64,000 bases of DNA from Denticeps clupeoides (lineage: Eukaryota; Chordata; Actinopteri; Clupeiformes; Denticipitidae). The stretch lies in contig NC_041719.1 of assembly GCF_900700375.1 (NCBI RefSeq), positions 8,380,234-8,444,233 of the forward strand. The letters run 5' to 3'. Of this stretch, positions 1 to 34,039 are shown in pieces. A program made the position numbers and the translations under genes. The notes beneath the pieces are model-generated. The model had not been told where the DNA came from and made no database searches. It was given only the letters and a program-made list of their open reading frames with translations. The first letter of the stretch is position 1. Each line of letters starts with the position of its first letter.

Positions 1-170
1 CATGAATGTGAAAACAGGGAATTGGAGAGGCAAAAAGAATGAACCCCTTAGAGTCTTGAGCAGGTTCAGGCACCCATTCCATGCCATTTAATTACACCAT
101 CAATAAAATGTAATATTAAAAATATAATGGGAGTGGTTTCTATGGTCAATTAGCATAGCTTTCATGTAAT

Positions 171-361
171 TGGTGGCTTTTCGGTTAAGGAAGTGGCCCA
201 GTAATCAGAAGGTTGTCAGTGCCACTGAGCAAAGCACCTTCCCCACACACTGCTCCCTGGGCGCCTGTCAATGGCTGCCCACTGCTCACCAAGGGTGAGG
301 GGTTAAAAGCAGAGGACACATTTCGTTGTGTGCACCGTGTGCTGTGATTCAGTGTTTCACA
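171..361 (+). repeat. SINE-B copy (tRNA-derived, 5' shortened)
   Basis: Shares the body GCCACTGAGCAAAGCACC...CCCCACACACTGCTCC and the TGTGCACCGTGTGCTGTG tail with six other copies in the window. The tRNA-like head is partly lost. Confidence 0.75.
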
Positions 362-720
362 ATTCTATTAACCCATTCTGTTAATTCTCTCCTTTTGTTT
401 AAATGTGAGGGTTTAGAACACACAGCTTAATTCTTAGCGCCCACACGACCACAAAAAGTATCTACTCTGGGCTTGTGTGGCCCAGCACAGGATTATGGAG
501 AAAAAGAAAAACCAGGTGTATAGGAAGAGGGGGCAGAGTTCTGTGGTCATTGGAAAACTTGGAAGACCTCTGATATTCCCCAGATCTCAGTGTGACCAGG
601 CATGTGTGGCATGTGCTGGTAAGGCAAGACCAATCCATGACTGCAAGAGGCTTATGAGGCTCCCTGTTCCTTGAGGATCTGTCGCCATCAGGTTTTGAGT
701 CAACCTTGACCTTAATTGAA

Positions 721-870
721 GTGAAAGTGAAGTGATTGTCACACGTAATACACAGCAGCACAGCACACAGTGCACACAGTGAAATTTGTCCTCTGCATTT
801 AACCCATCACCCTGAGTGAGCAGTGGGCAGCAGTGGGCCGCTTCCTTAACCACTAGGCCACCTCTGCCCC
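721..870 (-). repeat. SINE-B copy (internally deleted)
   Basis: The reverse-orientation tail (GTGAAGTGATTGTCACACG) and head (CTTAACCACTAGGCCACC) are both present, but the middle including the B box is missing. Confidence 0.75.
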
Positions 871-3774
871 ATCAGCTCAGATCATCATCAATTGTCTGAT
901 ATATGAATGTGGTAGGTTAAAAGCAGTATTGTTTGCAGAAAATACAAGTAGGCACTCAAAATGAAGCAGTATCTAAAAAGATTAGTAAAGTATAGTATAA
1001 ATGGATAATATAATAGAGTGTAAAGCATGTTTTAATATAGTGTGCTTTTTCCAAATGCTTTCTGTACAGGTAAGGCAGAACATTTAATCACCGGTTGAGC
1101 TATTACAGTCTTCAGAATGTGTAAAACTATTGAGAGACAGGATGAAAAAGGCCTTGCAATAACATACGTTATCATTCATTGGGCTACAACTGTCCCAGCT
1201 TGCCAAATAAGCACTTTTCATTTTCGCTGCAAACTGGGTTACCTGCCTGTATTCGCCAGCAGCTTGAGTAATGTTGTGTCTAGGAACAGGCCCCATGGCT
1301 GCCATTATGGGGCCATCTCTCGCTCTGTTCTTTCCTCCTAGCGCCTAGCGTCCCTCTGCTGTGCACAAATCCACTCAGAGCACAGCCCAGCGTTGGGAAC
1401 GGGGGGGGGGTCTGGGGGGTGGAGGATGATCACAGCTCTTTCCCCGGCAGCTGAAGACACGTCTGTCCCCTACAGCAGCTTCCCCCATATCATACGGCTT
1501 CCACGCGGTCTCAGTGACGACCTCCAGGCCTGTCTGTCATCGCAGGCAATGTGTACTGTAATGCAGGAGGTGTTGATTGGTTTGTTCTGACTGAATCCCC
1601 AGCGGTCGTCTGCTTCTCTTTATCCCTCTCTGTTACAGAGCGCTGCTGATTTCCAGTACTGATTGAGTGAGCATGCCCTTGTCTGAGTGCAGTTTATGTG
1701 GGCTGATGGGAATGCCTGTGAGTAAGGAGGCCTCAAAATGGTGCTTTTTACCTTGTGAGGTCTATGTCTATGTAACAGGCTTTTACACAACCAATGGTTT
1801 GCTAATGATATTTGTGCCATGAGTCTTTTAAATGCATTTTCTGGCTTCTCAACCAGGACATTTTTTATTATATTTTGGATACTATTTATACTTTAGCCCA
1901 TGGGTGGCCATCTGCCCCGGTCTTGAGGGGAGCAGGCAAGAGGAACCTTTTTGCTTGTCTTCTCAGTTCTTTTAATGAGACTTCTTAATGAAGTCACACA
2001 ACCACATGGCAGCTTGTTCTGCAGTAACTGTTTTAGATTTGTCAGACTGAAGATGCACTCTTTTGAACAAGGGGAATTTCAGCCATAAAAAAATGTGACT
2101 ATCAACTGAACCATGACCCGACCCATTTTTTAGCATATGGAATACATTTCCTTAGTAGCATTTTTTATAAACAAAATGTCTGCATGTCGCGTCTGATTGG
2201 AGATGCAGGTGAAGAGGAAGTCAACCTCTCCTTCCATGCATGGCATTAGTTGAGTAATGATGCTTTTAATTTGTAATGAACTGCTAATTTAATCAAACTG
2301 TTTACAGCACACCCTGCCAAAGAGATGTTGCCAGCCTCTTTCTGATGTTGCCATGGCAGTTGTGCCAGTGAAGGATTCATTTCAGTGTGTTAAATCGTTA
2401 TTTTTAGCAGTCTGTGGCTTTAGTTATCTTGTATTAAATTGTTTTGTGATATATTGTAGCCACAAGGGACAAAGATCTTATTACAATTTGTAATTTTACT
2501 GTTACTGTCCACATTCATGTTTTTGGTAGAAATTGCTAAAACTGCTTCGCTCCAGCTGCAGTGACTGTTTGAACTGAATGGCTGTCATGGCCAGGCTGGT
2601 TGTTGCAAGGTGTTTGAAGTCAGAGGAGAGGGAATTGAGGCAGGCCGTTAGGATTAGCGTGATATTAGTGTCAAGCCGGAACATTAACTGCAGAATGATG
2701 TTTTTTTTGGTGTGCCATTAGCTGCTCTTCAGTGATTGGTGAAGGTGCTGTGGGCTTACGTATGGAGTAAAATATTCTTTGACTTCAGTGGGCTGCGTCT
2801 TTTGACTGATAAAAATGCAACTCGGCAGTTCTGAGTATTTTGGTGCGCTGCGTATTAGAAGCTTCTGGTACAGGACAAGCCGTGTTTGTCAGTGTGCAGT
2901 GATGGCCGATGTTTAAAGCGCGGAGGCTGCATGCAGGCCTGATGCGACATCCACTTCAATTAAACTCCACCATGAGCTCCAGACCCCCCCCCTCTACTCT
3001 CTCTACTCTTGTTGCCGTCTGTACTAATGATTACTGGAACTGGTTTTAACTGGTTCTGGCACCACTTCCTCAGTGTCACAAACAGAGCGAATATGAGTCT
3101 CCTTGGTGTTTTGTCACCACCACTCGCCCACCCCCCCTCTCCCTCTCCCTTTCCCTTGCTTGCTCTGTCACTTGTTCTGTGTCCTCCAGCTCAGCTGTGA
3201 GTGTTCAGACCTGTTTTATCTGCTCTTCGCAGTCGTCCTCCCAGAATTACATCCTGCCAGTCTTCCTGCAGGAAGTGCTTACTGCAGATTAAAGAGCAGC
3301 TCTCTGGAATCACATCCATGTATTCAGATGCCATGCTTTAGACAAAAAAGAAGGACTGAAGTAATTTAATGCTCTTTACCATGTCAGTATTTGTGTCCCC
3401 AGCCTTTGATGTTCATTATAATTATTTTATTTCAGAAAATGATTTTTTTTTTTATGGCTGTGTTTGAAAATTGCTTGTGCTGTACATTTATTTAGCATTT
3501 TTTAAATTATTATTATTGTCCCATAAAGTTAGGAATGTGTTCTAATTCCAGTTCTTACATAAGCAGTGAAAGGATCAATGACAAATATAGAAGAATATAG
3601 GGTTGTAAATGATGGATATGCAATAAAGTGTGGTTATTTAAATATAAGTAATCTTTTTATGGTTACATTTGTGCAATGAGTTTTAAAAAATAAATTGCAA
3701 AAAAATTAAAAGCTGAATAAAAAATAAGCTGAATAAAGAAATAATGAGTTTGTTTCTTTCCAAAATTTACCCAG

Positions 3775-25741
<21,967 letters not shown>

Positions 25742-27525
25742 GGGGAGACAGGGTGGGCCACAGTGGGAAAGGGTGTTCGGGGGGTCAGAGCCGGATCTGC
25801 GCTGGAATAACGATAGGGATCTCACTAACTCAAGGCAATGCAGTATTCCCTTTCCAGACAAGAGCCGCGCACGCATGGACTCGTGCTGAATCACGTTGTC
25901 CCTCTACAAGCACAAAAGGGACATCCCATGAGACAAACCTGTCTTGACTGTCTTGATTTAGGCCAGGGAGCAGCAGAGAGGGCACCTTATTCCCAGTATA
26001 AGTCTCTCCATTAATCTCCAGAAAAATGAAAGATAGCACAGTAGTAGCCGATGTCGTGACTCTCAAGCTAAAGCTGTGCTTTACTGCCTATTAAGAGTTT
26101 AGGAGCTTTTCTTTTTGCACAAAAAAATGCAACACTGCCACCTAGTGGTCTCACATCCTTACTGCTAAGGTGTCATGGCTTTGCTGTGTAGTAACACTGT
26201 ACCATACTCATACGATGAAACATACCCTGCAGATGCAACTGCATGGTGGTGTTTTTTTTAAACTGTTCTGCTTTCAGTTTGCTGAACCCAGTCTAGTGCT
26301 GCCTTGTTTGAAAGATGAGTTCTAGACAACTTTAAAACTTTATCGTTCCAGTGCATTCACTGCATATGGTGTTGCGTCCACATAACAAGCTCTAGTAATT
26401 ATAACAATAATGAGCAATTTTTGCAGTGTCGAACAGTGTCATTTTTTTATTGTTCTTATTTTAGCTTTAAGAAAGGGGATACTGCATTCAGTTTTATTAT
26501 TTTCTACATAGGAATAATAAAGTAAAACTGTTTTGTCATATAAATGTGTATAACTAAATGTTGATCTTTTTTAAACTTGTACAGTTCTAAAGTACTTTTG
26601 TTATTTTTTACAGTTTTGAATTTGAAGGTCATCTTTATAAATGTTGAATGCATAATAGCACAGTTGGGTCAGATTTCATCCAGTTATAGCACTGGGAACA
26701 CAGAGGGGACTTTCACAGACTGCAGTTTCATTCCCAATTATCCAAGCCAAGCTGCATGATTCGTTCAGTGGCGTCTACATGTTTCCTGGCTGGGATGGTG
26801 GGTGTCTCGAATTTTATAGAGCCACATAAAAAACAGCAACATGTGCCAAGAGAATTGCACTAATCCCTTGTCAATATAGAAGCAGCCTTTTATTCGTTTC
26901 AATTTCATGTTGTGGGTGCTGGAATAACACCTTTAGGTCAGCACCATCTTAGTCCGGAGGAAGATGGGGGCAGGATGTAGTCCATAGTTCAATCTTCATG
27001 TGTGACACAGTTCCGATTTTAATCGTCTTTATAGTCTGCAAACTGCATGGGTCGTATTTACACTAACATCGGTTCTGTGCCGTGAACACTACTTTTATCG
27101 ACCATTTCTAATGTAATTAAAACATACTGGAAAATGTTCATTAAATGTTCATTTAATTGTTTATTAAAAAAAAAGAAAGTTATCTGCCAAGTAAAATGTA
27201 ACAGAATAAATAAGTATGTTATAATAAAGTATGTTGTAATAAAACATTTCAACTTCCTCAAAGATTGACCTGCAATTCATTAAGACCATTTTGCAGCGAT
27301 TTTTGAGCTCCTAGAAAGTAAGGAGCACCAGAAATGTGTGTGGTTGTAATTTGGAAAGTTATGGGGGCTTTAACTCCCAAAATGCAATGCTGAATTCCAT
27401 TAACATGTGGCACATCAGGAAAGGGGCAGTTGACCTCTGGCCTCCCATGAGTCTGATGCTATTTTCTGTACAATAATAACTTGTATATTAACCTGTTTAA
27501 TAAATGTTTCTTTGTCCACAAATGT
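25742..27525 (+). other. rabgap1l: 3' UTR of rabgap1l
   Basis: About 1.8 kb of non-coding, increasingly AT-rich sequence follows the stop codon. AATAAA-like signals occur near 26515 and, more convincingly, at 27499-27504. The latter is followed by a GT-rich stretch (27520-27560) typical of a polyadenylation downstream element. The next gene lies on the other strand and ends near 27.64 kb, so the two genes converge with roughly 100 bp between their ends. Confidence 0.65.
27499..27504 (+). terminator. Polyadenylation signal AATAAA of rabgap1l
   Basis: Canonical hexamer followed within about 20-60 bases by TGTTTGTGTGT-like GT-rich sequence. This is the likely 3' end of the rabgap1l transcript. 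Confidence 0.6.
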
Positions 27526-27640
27526 TTGTGTGTACTCTTGTTTGTGTGTAAATGTACTTTTTCCTTTTTTCTAATTTACAATGTTTAACATAACATAATA
27601 ATCTGCATTTAAAGACACACAATGTAAATATGGAATAGAT

Positions 27641-27646
27641 TTTATT
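27641..27646 (-). terminator. Polyadenylation signal of the CD300/pIgR-like gene
   Basis: AATAAA on the minus strand, only a few bases past the stop codon at 27653. The 3' UTR is therefore very short unless a more distal signal is used. Confidence 0.5.
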
Positions 27647-27652
27647 TTACAT

Positions 27653-30199
27653 TTACACCGACAGATCATTTTGGTTTTCTATATCATGATGAAGGAGGCA
27701 GGTGTTTTGAAATTCTTCCTCCATGTCTTCCTCGAGCTGTAAAACACAGAAAATATTTTACAGATATGCTGAATTGGACTGCAGAATGTCTGGGAATATT
27801 AATATCAGCTTTTGACATATGAATGTTTACACAGTGCTGATTCAGACCATTTCACAAAAATCTTTTTGTAACCTCACACTCATTTCATCTGTCATGTTGT
27901 CCAGTGCTGTCCTCACAAGGTCTCTTTCTGGAAAACAGAGACCTCATAAAGTCAGGACACAGACTATGGCGAAATTTAAATGCCCAGATGAAATTTCGGC
28001 AATGCTTTAAATTTAGGGATGCTCTTACTGTGATTTGTCCAGCATCTCCACGAGACCCCCACCACAACCACCACACTGAACACCGTCCCAACAGATGGCA
28101 CTACTAGGTGCCAGTTTATGGGTCTAAAGTAAATGAACAGAAAATCAGCTATTTAAACAAACGTTTCTCAAAAAATATATTTTTTTAATAAATAGAAGCA
28201 TGAAAATACATTTATTGGCATTTCAACGACACCATTTATTCATTATTTAGCCTGGCTTTGACAGGCCCTGTAATATTGGACAACTTGTATACAATGAAAT
28301 ACAAGCTACAGCTCAAAATCACAGAGTAACGTACCTATGGCTACTGATGCTTATTGTATAATTGTCTGAGGGTCTAGCTGTCAAGGATGATGATCCTGAA
28401 GATGTTGCTTGATGTGTAGGAACTCTGAGAGCTGTAGATGTTGATGGCTGGAGGCTGGCTGAGGCAGATGGAGATCCTGGTGTCTGAAGGGACGCTGCTG
28501 GAAGTGTTGTAGACTGCAGTGCCAGAATGGAGGTCGTCCTTTGCTGAGTGTCTGTAGTTTGAATTAAAACAGCTGCTGTTGGGCTCATGCTTTGACCAGT
28601 TATCCATGAAGTTGGGGAAGCATCGGTCGAAGCTGAAATTTTAATTGAACAAAACCGATATTTTATCTCTGTGCCTTCATTTAGGCCATGGATGGAGAAT
28701 TTAAGTGCATACACATTCCAAAACCAGAGTCTTCATTTCCTTTTGGACCGAACATGCACACAATTTGAAAACGGGCTTAAGGACTAACTCACATGCAGTG
28801 TTGCTTTGTGCTCCCTGTGTGACGTTAATGTGCACTGGAGCCTGGATGTCTCCAGCCGAGCACCAGTACCAGCCAGTGCCCTTCCTCTGCACTTCCATCA
28901 TGGTGACAGTGAAAACTCCCTCGCCATCATCAGCTATTTCAAGAGAGGCCTCCGAGTTCTGCGTCATCTTACACGAGTGTAGGTCTCCACTCTCACACCA
29001 CTTTTTCACGCTGCTCTTCAGACTGTTGCTGTAGTGACAAGTGACGGTCACGTTTGTCCCAACTTCAGCAAGCATCATTGTGTCTTTGACATAGAGAGCT
29101 GGAAGATCTGATCACAGTGCATGGTCGCATGATGAAGGTTATCACTCCAATTCACACCCAGTTCATTCACCCAAGAACAGGACTGAGAGACACGAATCTA
29201 AATTGTAAAACTTAGGAGCAGAAATGTATGAACAAAGCTTTCAAAGCATTTAATAATTCCTAATGGAATCATCTAAAAATATTAAATGAGTAAAGAATAT
29301 TACAGAGTAATTTCAGTTATGCTAAAATCAAACTACAAACAATACAGCTTTAATCAAGGAAATATGAGGATAAGTGGCAGATGCAGCAATGCAATCTTTA
29401 GTTGAAACTGTAACTACTATTTTTATAAACTCCTGGGGGTCTACTCACCATCAGTAACCTGAAGCGTAAAGGACGATCTCACGTCCGGTCTCATAAACCC
29501 TCCCAGTTTTACCGCACACCAGTAGCGGTTGGTATCCCTCACCTGTAGGTTCCTCATGGTCAAGGTGATGACCAGCTCAGTCGGGTCGTCTGTGACCAGA
29601 AACCTGGTCCTCTGACCCTTCAGGGGATGGCGTCCTATTTCCAGACAGGTCGCCCAGGCCTTGCCTTTGCACCAGTACTTCACGGCGTCCTTGTACATGT
29701 GGTGGTAGTGACAGGGAATGGTGACAGACCCTCCGGTCTGCATTGCCACTTTGGACACTGTCCACAAGCTAAACGAACCTTCAAAATACAAAGTGGTACA
29801 CAAAAGAGTGTATTTTATATCATAAAATGAATAGTACCAGTATGCAGAAATTACTGTAAAATTTCTGAAACTAGATATATCATAAATGAGATATATCTCA
29901 TGTAAAAATATTTTTTCCCAAATCATCTAATCAGAGGATTAGATTTCCTTAACCCTGGAGCTAAATAACCCACAAACAACATAATTGCCTAATTCTGTGC
30001 ATATTTTGAACAAATTAAAGTGAATAGAGGTGTTGTACAGACCCACATCTGTAAATTGTGAAAATGTCTCTTAAAGCTGTATATTTTTGCATTGCGTTGC
30101 CAAGTAACCGGTTTCTGTGAGATCAGTGTAAGTCAAAAGCACACCTGGAAATCCATGCAGAAAGACGAGGAGCAGCGCCTTCAGGAAGAACATGTCCAT
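27653..30199 (-). CDS. CD300/pIgR-like (CMRF35-like) receptor with two Ig V domains
   Basis: Single-pass surface receptor; the ligand is unknown. Exons (minus): 30199-30145 (signal peptide MDMFFLKALLLVFLHGFPG), 29778-29449 (V domain 1), 29107-28793 (V domain 2), 28632-28335 (Ser/Thr/Pro-rich mucin-like stalk), 28123-28029 (transmembrane), 27927-27878 and 27736-27653 (tail, stop TAA). Splice phases 1,1,1,2,1,0 all agree; the total is 408 residues. Each V domain shows the extra cysteine pair of the CD300/pIgR family (KYWCKG...C and KKWCES...C) as well as the canonical IPCHY/VTCHY and YWC cysteines. The membrane segment (VFSVVVVVGVSW) has no internal charge and the roughly 50-residue tail has no tyrosine, so there is neither an ITIM nor a DAP12-type anchor. 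The tail has an acidic cluster (LEEDMEEE) before a Leu-Leu pair. Orthology to one mammalian CD300 or PIGR member cannot be assigned. Confidence 0.88.
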
Positions 30200-31143
30200 G
30201 CAATTTGATCTGTGGCGTGGCTTCTGTAGTGTGTAAAGAGATCCTAGATGTCCGCCATGCGGCATGCCACTTTTTATTTCCTGTAAGTTCCACTGCCTGC
30301 TGCCTCCTAGCACTTGCAGTGATGAAATGTTGTACTTCCCTTGGTTGACTATCCAGTGATGAAGCAATGTGTGTGGCAATTAAACTTCACTGGAGTAGAC
30401 GCACAAAAACCTTAAGTAACGGGAAATGTTTCGTACCGAAACAAACATCAAGTATATGAAAATTAGACTTTTTAAGACAAACTCACCCTGGAACACATTG
30501 TACGGCATGCCAATCAAGATCTGAAGAGCCCTTGTGGATTCTCGCTGGTGGAGAGAAGAAGGCCAGGACACAGTATGAATCCGCTCAGCACAGCATGGAC
30601 GACCCTTGATGCACCTCAGTTTCCTGAGGATAAGGACCGAGCGCCGGAGAGGAAGACAGCCTCTCAGTCTCATTACTGTAGAGTTTTCATTTGTGGTTTT
30701 TAATGGCTAGAATGAAGCGTCCCGTTGCTGATTTGGCACAGGCTGCAAGTCTTGCTGTAAACACGTTACAGTGCACAGCCCTTCTGTCACTGTGTTGCTA
30801 AAGCGGCATAATCCAAGCGTGGATGTGGAAGGACCTGTGTCCGGTGTACAGATTTCCTGCCAAAAAGGCAAAAAACTAAAGCTGAAAGTGCTCCGGAAGG
30901 TCATCTGCTGACACCTGCATTTTTGTCAAATGACTTAAAACATCACAGCCAAAACAGCATTTTCATTCATTTTTTATTTGATGAATTACATGTTACGTTG
31001 ACATTTTATTTTTGACACAATTTATTTTTTCTGATTTATTACAGAGATTATAGGCATTACACATTATAGACATCAAAGCATCCAGTAAGCATTCTTAATC
31101 ATCACACAGAATCACTGATATCGGCTTGAGCGTGCATGGTGGT
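30200..31143. other. Intergenic stretch between the two receptor genes
   Basis: This holds the upstream region of the Ig-receptor gene and the 3' flank of the LU-domain gene, both on the minus strand. Short open frames near 30.4-30.9 kb do not resemble a known protein and show no convincing splice pairs. Nothing more is supportable. Confidence 0.4.
30268..30282 (-). promoter_or_regulatory. Possible TATA-like element of the CD300/pIgR-like gene
   Basis: The minus strand reads AGGAAATAAAAAG about 70-80 bases upstream of the start codon. It could combine an ETS/PU.1-type GGAA core with a weak TATA. Spacing is plausible, but the motif is short. Confidence 0.3.
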
Positions 31144-32384
31144 TCACGCATTGATTTGCATTGATTGGGAGACGATGAGCATCAGACACCACAGCAGGGG
31201 GAGGCGTCCCACCACAGCAAACTGGCCTGCGGCGTTTACAGGGGACACCCTGTTACTGTTACACAGCCTCCCTTCGCAGCACCGCAGATGATTCACCTCA
31301 CACACTTTTCCGGACGCACAGCCCCGCAGCGTTACGTTCTGTCCGGACAGCGCCACCACTGAAGACACAGGAGGTGGGTGAGACGAATGAGCGTCTGTTG
31401 CCATGACGCCGACACTTCTGATTTATGTGGAGTACCTGAATCGTCCACACAGTGGTCCTCAGTTCCCACACAGGGCAGGACAGTGCTGCAGACCTGATCA
31501 TGTTCATCCGTACAGGACTCACACTGCAGTCCATTGGTCAATTTCACGACGGGAGCTGAGAATTACAAAATGTCCTTACTGTCAAACGCACACATAAAGG
31601 CTTTTTGAATGTTTCATATTGAATATTATATTTCCTACAGGGCAAAGGGGTCTCGTTGCAGCCAGTTGAGTTGCAGCATGAAGATGTAGACGTGAAGTTA
31701 CGGTAGCCCAGGTTTAAAGACATTTGGGAGGGCGACTGGTAGTCATCTAGGCCGCAAAGACTCTCATTTAGGCAGCCCTTGTTGACAATGAAGTTGTGAC
31801 CTTAGAATATAAGTAATATAGCATCATAGGAAAATAACTACTCGCACAGTATTCAATAAATAACCAAAATAATGTACATATTTTTAGCATACCTCCAGCG
31901 TTCACGTTGTTGCTCCTAAAATTAATCGTGATGGTAATGGAAATAGAAAAACGTTTGATATTGCTTGCTTTAAGAAAACAGAAAAGAGTAGATTTGGGAA
32001 AAATAAATTAATATTCAAAACAAGAACATTCAGTCTGTTTTTATACATCTTTTACTTATACGTGAGCATGTGGGTATAAGATAATAAAGCGATATTTCCA
32101 TTCCACCTGTAAAACATGCATTTGCCACTGACCTGAGCCCTGTGGAGTGCTAGTATTAGTGGTGCACACCTGCCCAGCATCGCAGGTGACCAGTTTCTGG
32201 CTGGTGCAGCCTGGGTCCCTTGGATCCTCGCAAAAAAAGCACTGAAGGGCAAGAGCTGTGTGCAGAGCAAGAACAAATTATTCCATAAAGATACATCTCA
32301 TCACTGAAGGTGCTGAGATCTTATTTAAATTGTACCTGTGTTTAACAAGGTGCCAATTAATGAGGCAATAATGACCAGCTTCAT
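31144..32384 (-). CDS. Two-domain Ly6/uPAR (LU) family protein, probably GPI-anchored
   Basis: Exons (minus): 32384-32336 (signal peptide MKLVIIASLIGTLLNTALA), 32255-32133, 31800-31639, 31555-31436 and 31358-31144. All junctions are phase 1; the total is 222 residues. Two three-finger LU domains are visible. The first starts LQCFFCEDP and ends SCCNSTGCN; the second starts LQCESCTDEHDQVC and ends LRCCEGRLCN. Both close with the family's CC...CN hallmark. After the second domain come a short linker and a hydrophobic C terminus (LPLLWCLMLIV) that suits a GPI-anchor signal. The layout of one exon pair per LU domain is the usual one for uPAR/LYPD genes. It resembles fish uPAR-like or PLA2-inhibitor-like proteins, but I cannot name the orthologue or the ligand. 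Confidence 0.88.
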
Positions 32385-32447
32385 TTTCGGCCTCTTCTGT
32401 TGTAGGAGCAGCAGCAGGAAAGATGAAGGGGTCTGACACAAGTCCTT

Positions 32448-32455
32448 TATTTATA
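32448..32455 (-). promoter_or_regulatory. TATA box of the LU-domain gene
   Basis: The minus strand reads TATAAATA about 64 bases upstream of the ATG, so transcription would start roughly 30 bases before the start codon. It is a clear TATA promoter without CpG enrichment, unlike the CpG promoters of the housekeeping genes to its right. This suggests tissue-restricted expression. Confidence 0.55.
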
Positions 32456-32595
32456 TGTCACCCAGGCAAGGCACATTTCCCATGACACCTCAGCAGATTA
32501 TATAAGTGCATTCATAACGCAAAATACAGTGCTCTTTTGTTTTAGGTGGATAAATGAGGAAGTGTCAAGGATTCTGAGAGAGAAGTCAGTGTAGT

Positions 32596-32657
32596 AAAAG
32601 TGAAGTGATTGTCATTGTGATACACTGCTTCCTTAACAGCTAGGCCACCACTGCCCC
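32596..32657 (-). repeat. SINE-B remnant
   Basis: Only about 60 bases remain: the tail (AAGTGAAGTGATTGTCATTG) joined to the head (CCTTAACAGCTAGGCCACC). Confidence 0.65.
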
Positions 32658-34030
32658 AATGTTTGTGGTAATGATATATGTCTGTAATCATACCTGCTGA
32701 TGACTAGCCAAATGTACCATAGCTAAAAAATGTCCATAAAGTGTGACCAGATATCAGTTCTCATCTCATTGTTGTTTAATGTGTTTTATGAAAAATGTGC
32801 AAATGTAAGAACACTCTCTCCACTACTGAAATGTGATCAGAACTGGCGGTACATTATTTAAATCATGGGGACATGAATCATGTGTGTGTTGAGGTCTGAA
32901 ATATCGGCGATGTCAGGTGACATGGCATGAAGATCACGGTGGATGAGAAGCCTTTATAATTGAGTTCAGGTAGGTGGCTGCAGGACTACAAGTCCCTCTG
33001 TACATTTACATTTGCATTTGGCAGATGTCATTTACATTTACAGCATTTATCAGACGCCCTTATCCAGAGCAACTTACAATCAGTAGTTACAGGGACAGTC
33101 CCCCCCTGGAGCAACTAAGGGTTAAGTGTCTTGCTCAGGGACACAATGGTAGTAAGTGGGATTTGAACCTGGGTCTTCTGGTTCATAGGCGAGTGTGTTA
33201 CCCACTAGGCTACTACCACTCTTTTTGGATGTCCTTATCCAAAGCAATTTACAATGTGCTTTCATGTTACCATCAATGAAGTAATGAGTTCACCAGGACT
33301 CAAACCAGGAATACAATTCACTTTGTTGTAGTTTTTCCTTAGGTAAGTCAGACTATAAGAAAGTTACAAGTTAGTCTAAGTATTCTCTAAAGAAGAAGGT
33401 CTTAAGCTGCTGTTCTGACCTCGAGGGGAAGTTCATTCCACCACCGAGGGGCCAAGACGGAGAAGAGTCTTGATAAGCGTCGTCCTCAGAAACTGAGAGA
33501 CGTCTGAGAAGTGCATTACAGTAGTCGAGGTGATATAACCTGTACCAGGAGCTGGGTGGTCTGTTATATTACAGTGTGCAAACGAACAGGGTGATTATAC
33601 AGATGTCATGTGTTCAGAAAATGACCGCTGGGTTTGGCGAGAGAGAGAAGTGTCCATTGTAAGATTTATGTTTTAATGGACAGAGGACTTGGCTTATGTG
33701 ACTTGCGTGCGGCCCAGCCAGAATACTTGGGCACCTTTTTTGGCCCAGTGCTCCTGAACTCCAGGACTCATCTGTGTCTTTCTGAGTCTTGATTGATTGA
33801 TCGTGTGTGCAAAATAAAACAAAGCACTTGTGCCTACTGCCTCCTTCTCACGTTACGACCATGACACAAGATCTAAGTTGTTCAGGATTTACATGACAAA
33901 GAGTGCAATGTGCTCTGAAGACTAGTCTCTAAATTCCCCAGATGTCAGTCAGATGTGCAATTACTTCAGAGTAGAAGAACGTTTTGATTTCAGGTGGCAT
34001 GATGGGTTCAGTTGTCTATAGTGTCATGTG
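32658..34030. other. Repeat-rich intergenic stretch between the LU gene and akr1a1
   Basis: It contains a SINE-A copy inserted into an older SINE tail (33005-33255), followed by sequence near 33330-33560 that has the look of an old interspersed repeat fragment. The remainder is AT-rich. No gene is visible. Confidence 0.5.
33029..33221 (-). repeat. SINE-A copy inserted in an older SINE tail
   Basis: Complete copy in reverse orientation. Its flanks (CATTTGCATTTGGCAGATG on the left; ATGTCCTTATCCAAAGCAAT on the right) read as the two halves of an older SINE tail. Confidence 0.82.
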
Positions 34031-34039
34031 ATGTAATGA

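Larger units (their letters stand above)
1..3774 (+). other. Intron of rabgap1l (window begins inside it)
   Basis: No exon of the upstream rabgap1l coding sequence was recognised here: the PTB region, the kinesin-like region and the TBC start are all absent. The stretch contains two copies of the SINE-B family (171-361 and 721-870) and a poly-G run near 1402. The remainder is AT-rich sequence in which I see nothing specific. The open frames are short and lack splice context. Confidence 0.7.

Noticed and set aside
33330-33560. Possible interspersed repeat fragment
   Set aside because: It looks like a common fish repeat, but only one partial copy is present and its class is uncertain.
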